A stretch of 6,090 bases of DNA from Pseudomonadota bacterium (GTDB lineage Bacteria > Pseudomonadota > Gammaproteobacteria > Burkholderiales > Burkholderiaceae_B): NCBI GenBank assembly GCA_023425645.1, contig JAFACG010000022.1, forward strand, positions 1-6,090, given 5' to 3'. This document shows positions 5,749 to 6,090 of the stretch, piece by piece. The notes beneath the pieces are model-generated. The model was not told the DNA's origin. It saw only the letters and a program-made list of their open reading frames with translations, and made no database searches. The position numbers and the translations under genes were made by a program. Each line of letters begins with the position of its first letter. Within the stretch, counting starts at the first letter, position 1.

Positions 5749-5905
5749 CACCTGATCCCTTGAAAAAAATCTGGTATGGTGGAAAGTGTCATGGTAATGT
5801 TCAGCTTTCCGTAAGTTTCTTGAACAATCGACTGGGGTGGCCCCAGGCTGCAGCGGACAAGGTCCGATGTCGCAGGCAGGTCATGTCAGCCAGGAGTCTT
5901 GCACT
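5749..5905 (+). other. Hairpin-rich leader between the ubiE terminator and the Tim44-like gene
   Basis: This stretch has three successive inverted repeats: GGAAAG/CTTTCC (5781-5786 with 5805-5810, 18-base loop), CTGGGG-TGG-CCCCAG (5832-5846), and CGGAC-AAG-GTCCG (5854-5866). The last two are compact perfect stems separated by GCTGCAG. A 12-codon frame starting at 5776 (MVESVMVMFSFP, stop) has no ribosome binding site and is probably chance. I find no convincing -35/-10 pair, although TTGAAA at 5760-5765 could serve as a -35. I do not recognise a known riboswitch class. A structured 5' leader or a small RNA are both possible. Confidence 0.35.
5892..5896 (+). promoter_or_regulatory. Ribosome binding site of the Tim44-like gene
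   Basis: AGGAG lies nine bases before the ATG at 5906 and decides the start of the last, partial gene in the window. Confidence 0.7.
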
Positions 5906-6090
5906 ATGTCTAGCCGACTTTCTCGTTTCTTCATGGCCGCTGTGCTGGCCGTCAGCACCGGCGCTATGTTGACGGTGTCGTATGATGCGGAAGCCCGCCG
6001 CATGGGCGGCGGTTCCAGCATGGGCCGGCAGTCTTCCAACATCACCCAGAACCGTTCCGCCGTGACGCCTCCGGCCGCGGCCAACAACAC
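5906..6090 (+). CDS. Tim44-like domain protein, N-terminal part (cut by window end)
   Basis: The 61 visible codons begin MSSRLSRFFMAAVLAVSTG, a signal-peptide-like or membrane-anchor N-terminus: basic start, hydrophobic core to about residue 25, then an AEA motif before RRMGGGSSMGRQ. The pattern DAEA-RR-x-GGG-S-x-G-x-Q followed by a low-complexity P/A/N stretch (VTPPAAANN) is what I recall at the start of the bacterial Tim44-like proteins that lie beside ubiE in Burkholderiales. In those proteins the Tim44 domain is at the C-terminus, outside this window, so the domain itself is not seen. The role in bacteria is unsettled; an envelope protein is the safest statement. The start is supported by AGGAG at 5892-5896. 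A strong terminator isolates it from ubiE, so the two are unlikely to share most transcripts. Confidence 0.72.
   Translation, partial: MSSRLSRFFMAAVLAVSTGAMLTVSYDAEARRMGGGSSMGRQSSNITQNRSAVTPPAAANN

Overview
The window looks like ordinary chromosome from a high-G+C betaproteobacterium, most likely order Burkholderiales and plausibly family Alcaligenaceae. The basis is the protein character (PhoB/PhoR, UbiE, PxpB/PxpC), the G/C-rich third codon positions, and the pairing of ubiE with a Tim44-like gene, an arrangement I recall from that order. No database search was possible, so the genus is left open.

Layout. The left two thirds (about 1-4725) are coded on the minus strand; the right third (4928-6090) on the plus strand. 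In transcription order on the minus strand come phoB and phoR (4 bases apart), then a 79-base gap, then a tight three-gene unit: a VOC-fold metalloprotein, pxpB (2 bases after it) and pxpC (start overlaps the pxpB stop as ATGA). Beyond pxpC is an open frame with no usable start. It matches the C-terminal half of the Rpn/YhgA-like (transposase_31, PD-(D/E)XK) nuclease family, joined directly to a short N-terminal Rpn-like motif. I read it as a nuclease remnant with its catalytic core deleted; it runs off the left edge. On the plus strand, ubiE is divergent from phoB and ends at a strong intrinsic terminator. After a hairpin-rich leader of about 157 bases, a secreted or membrane-anchored Tim44-like protein begins and is cut by the right edge.

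Function. PhoR and PhoB form the phosphate-starvation two-component system. The phoB upstream region holds a plausible PhoB box exactly 10 bases upstream of a good -10 hexamer, consistent with autoregulation. PxpB and PxpC are two subunits of the 5-oxoproline (pyroglutamate) hydrolase; the third subunit, PxpA, is not in the window. The VOC protein is probably co-transcribed with them but its substrate is unknown. UbiE methylates ubiquinone and menaquinone precursors.

The 202-base phoB-ubiE intergenic region is the most information-dense non-coding part: it carries the candidate Pho box, a dyad over the phoB -10, a 16-base perfect palindrome before ubiE, and a possible near-leaderless ubiE promoter. 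I see no mobile element, CRISPR array, tRNA or rRNA, and no convincing novel multi-gene system. The best leads are the decayed nuclease and the regulatory DNA.
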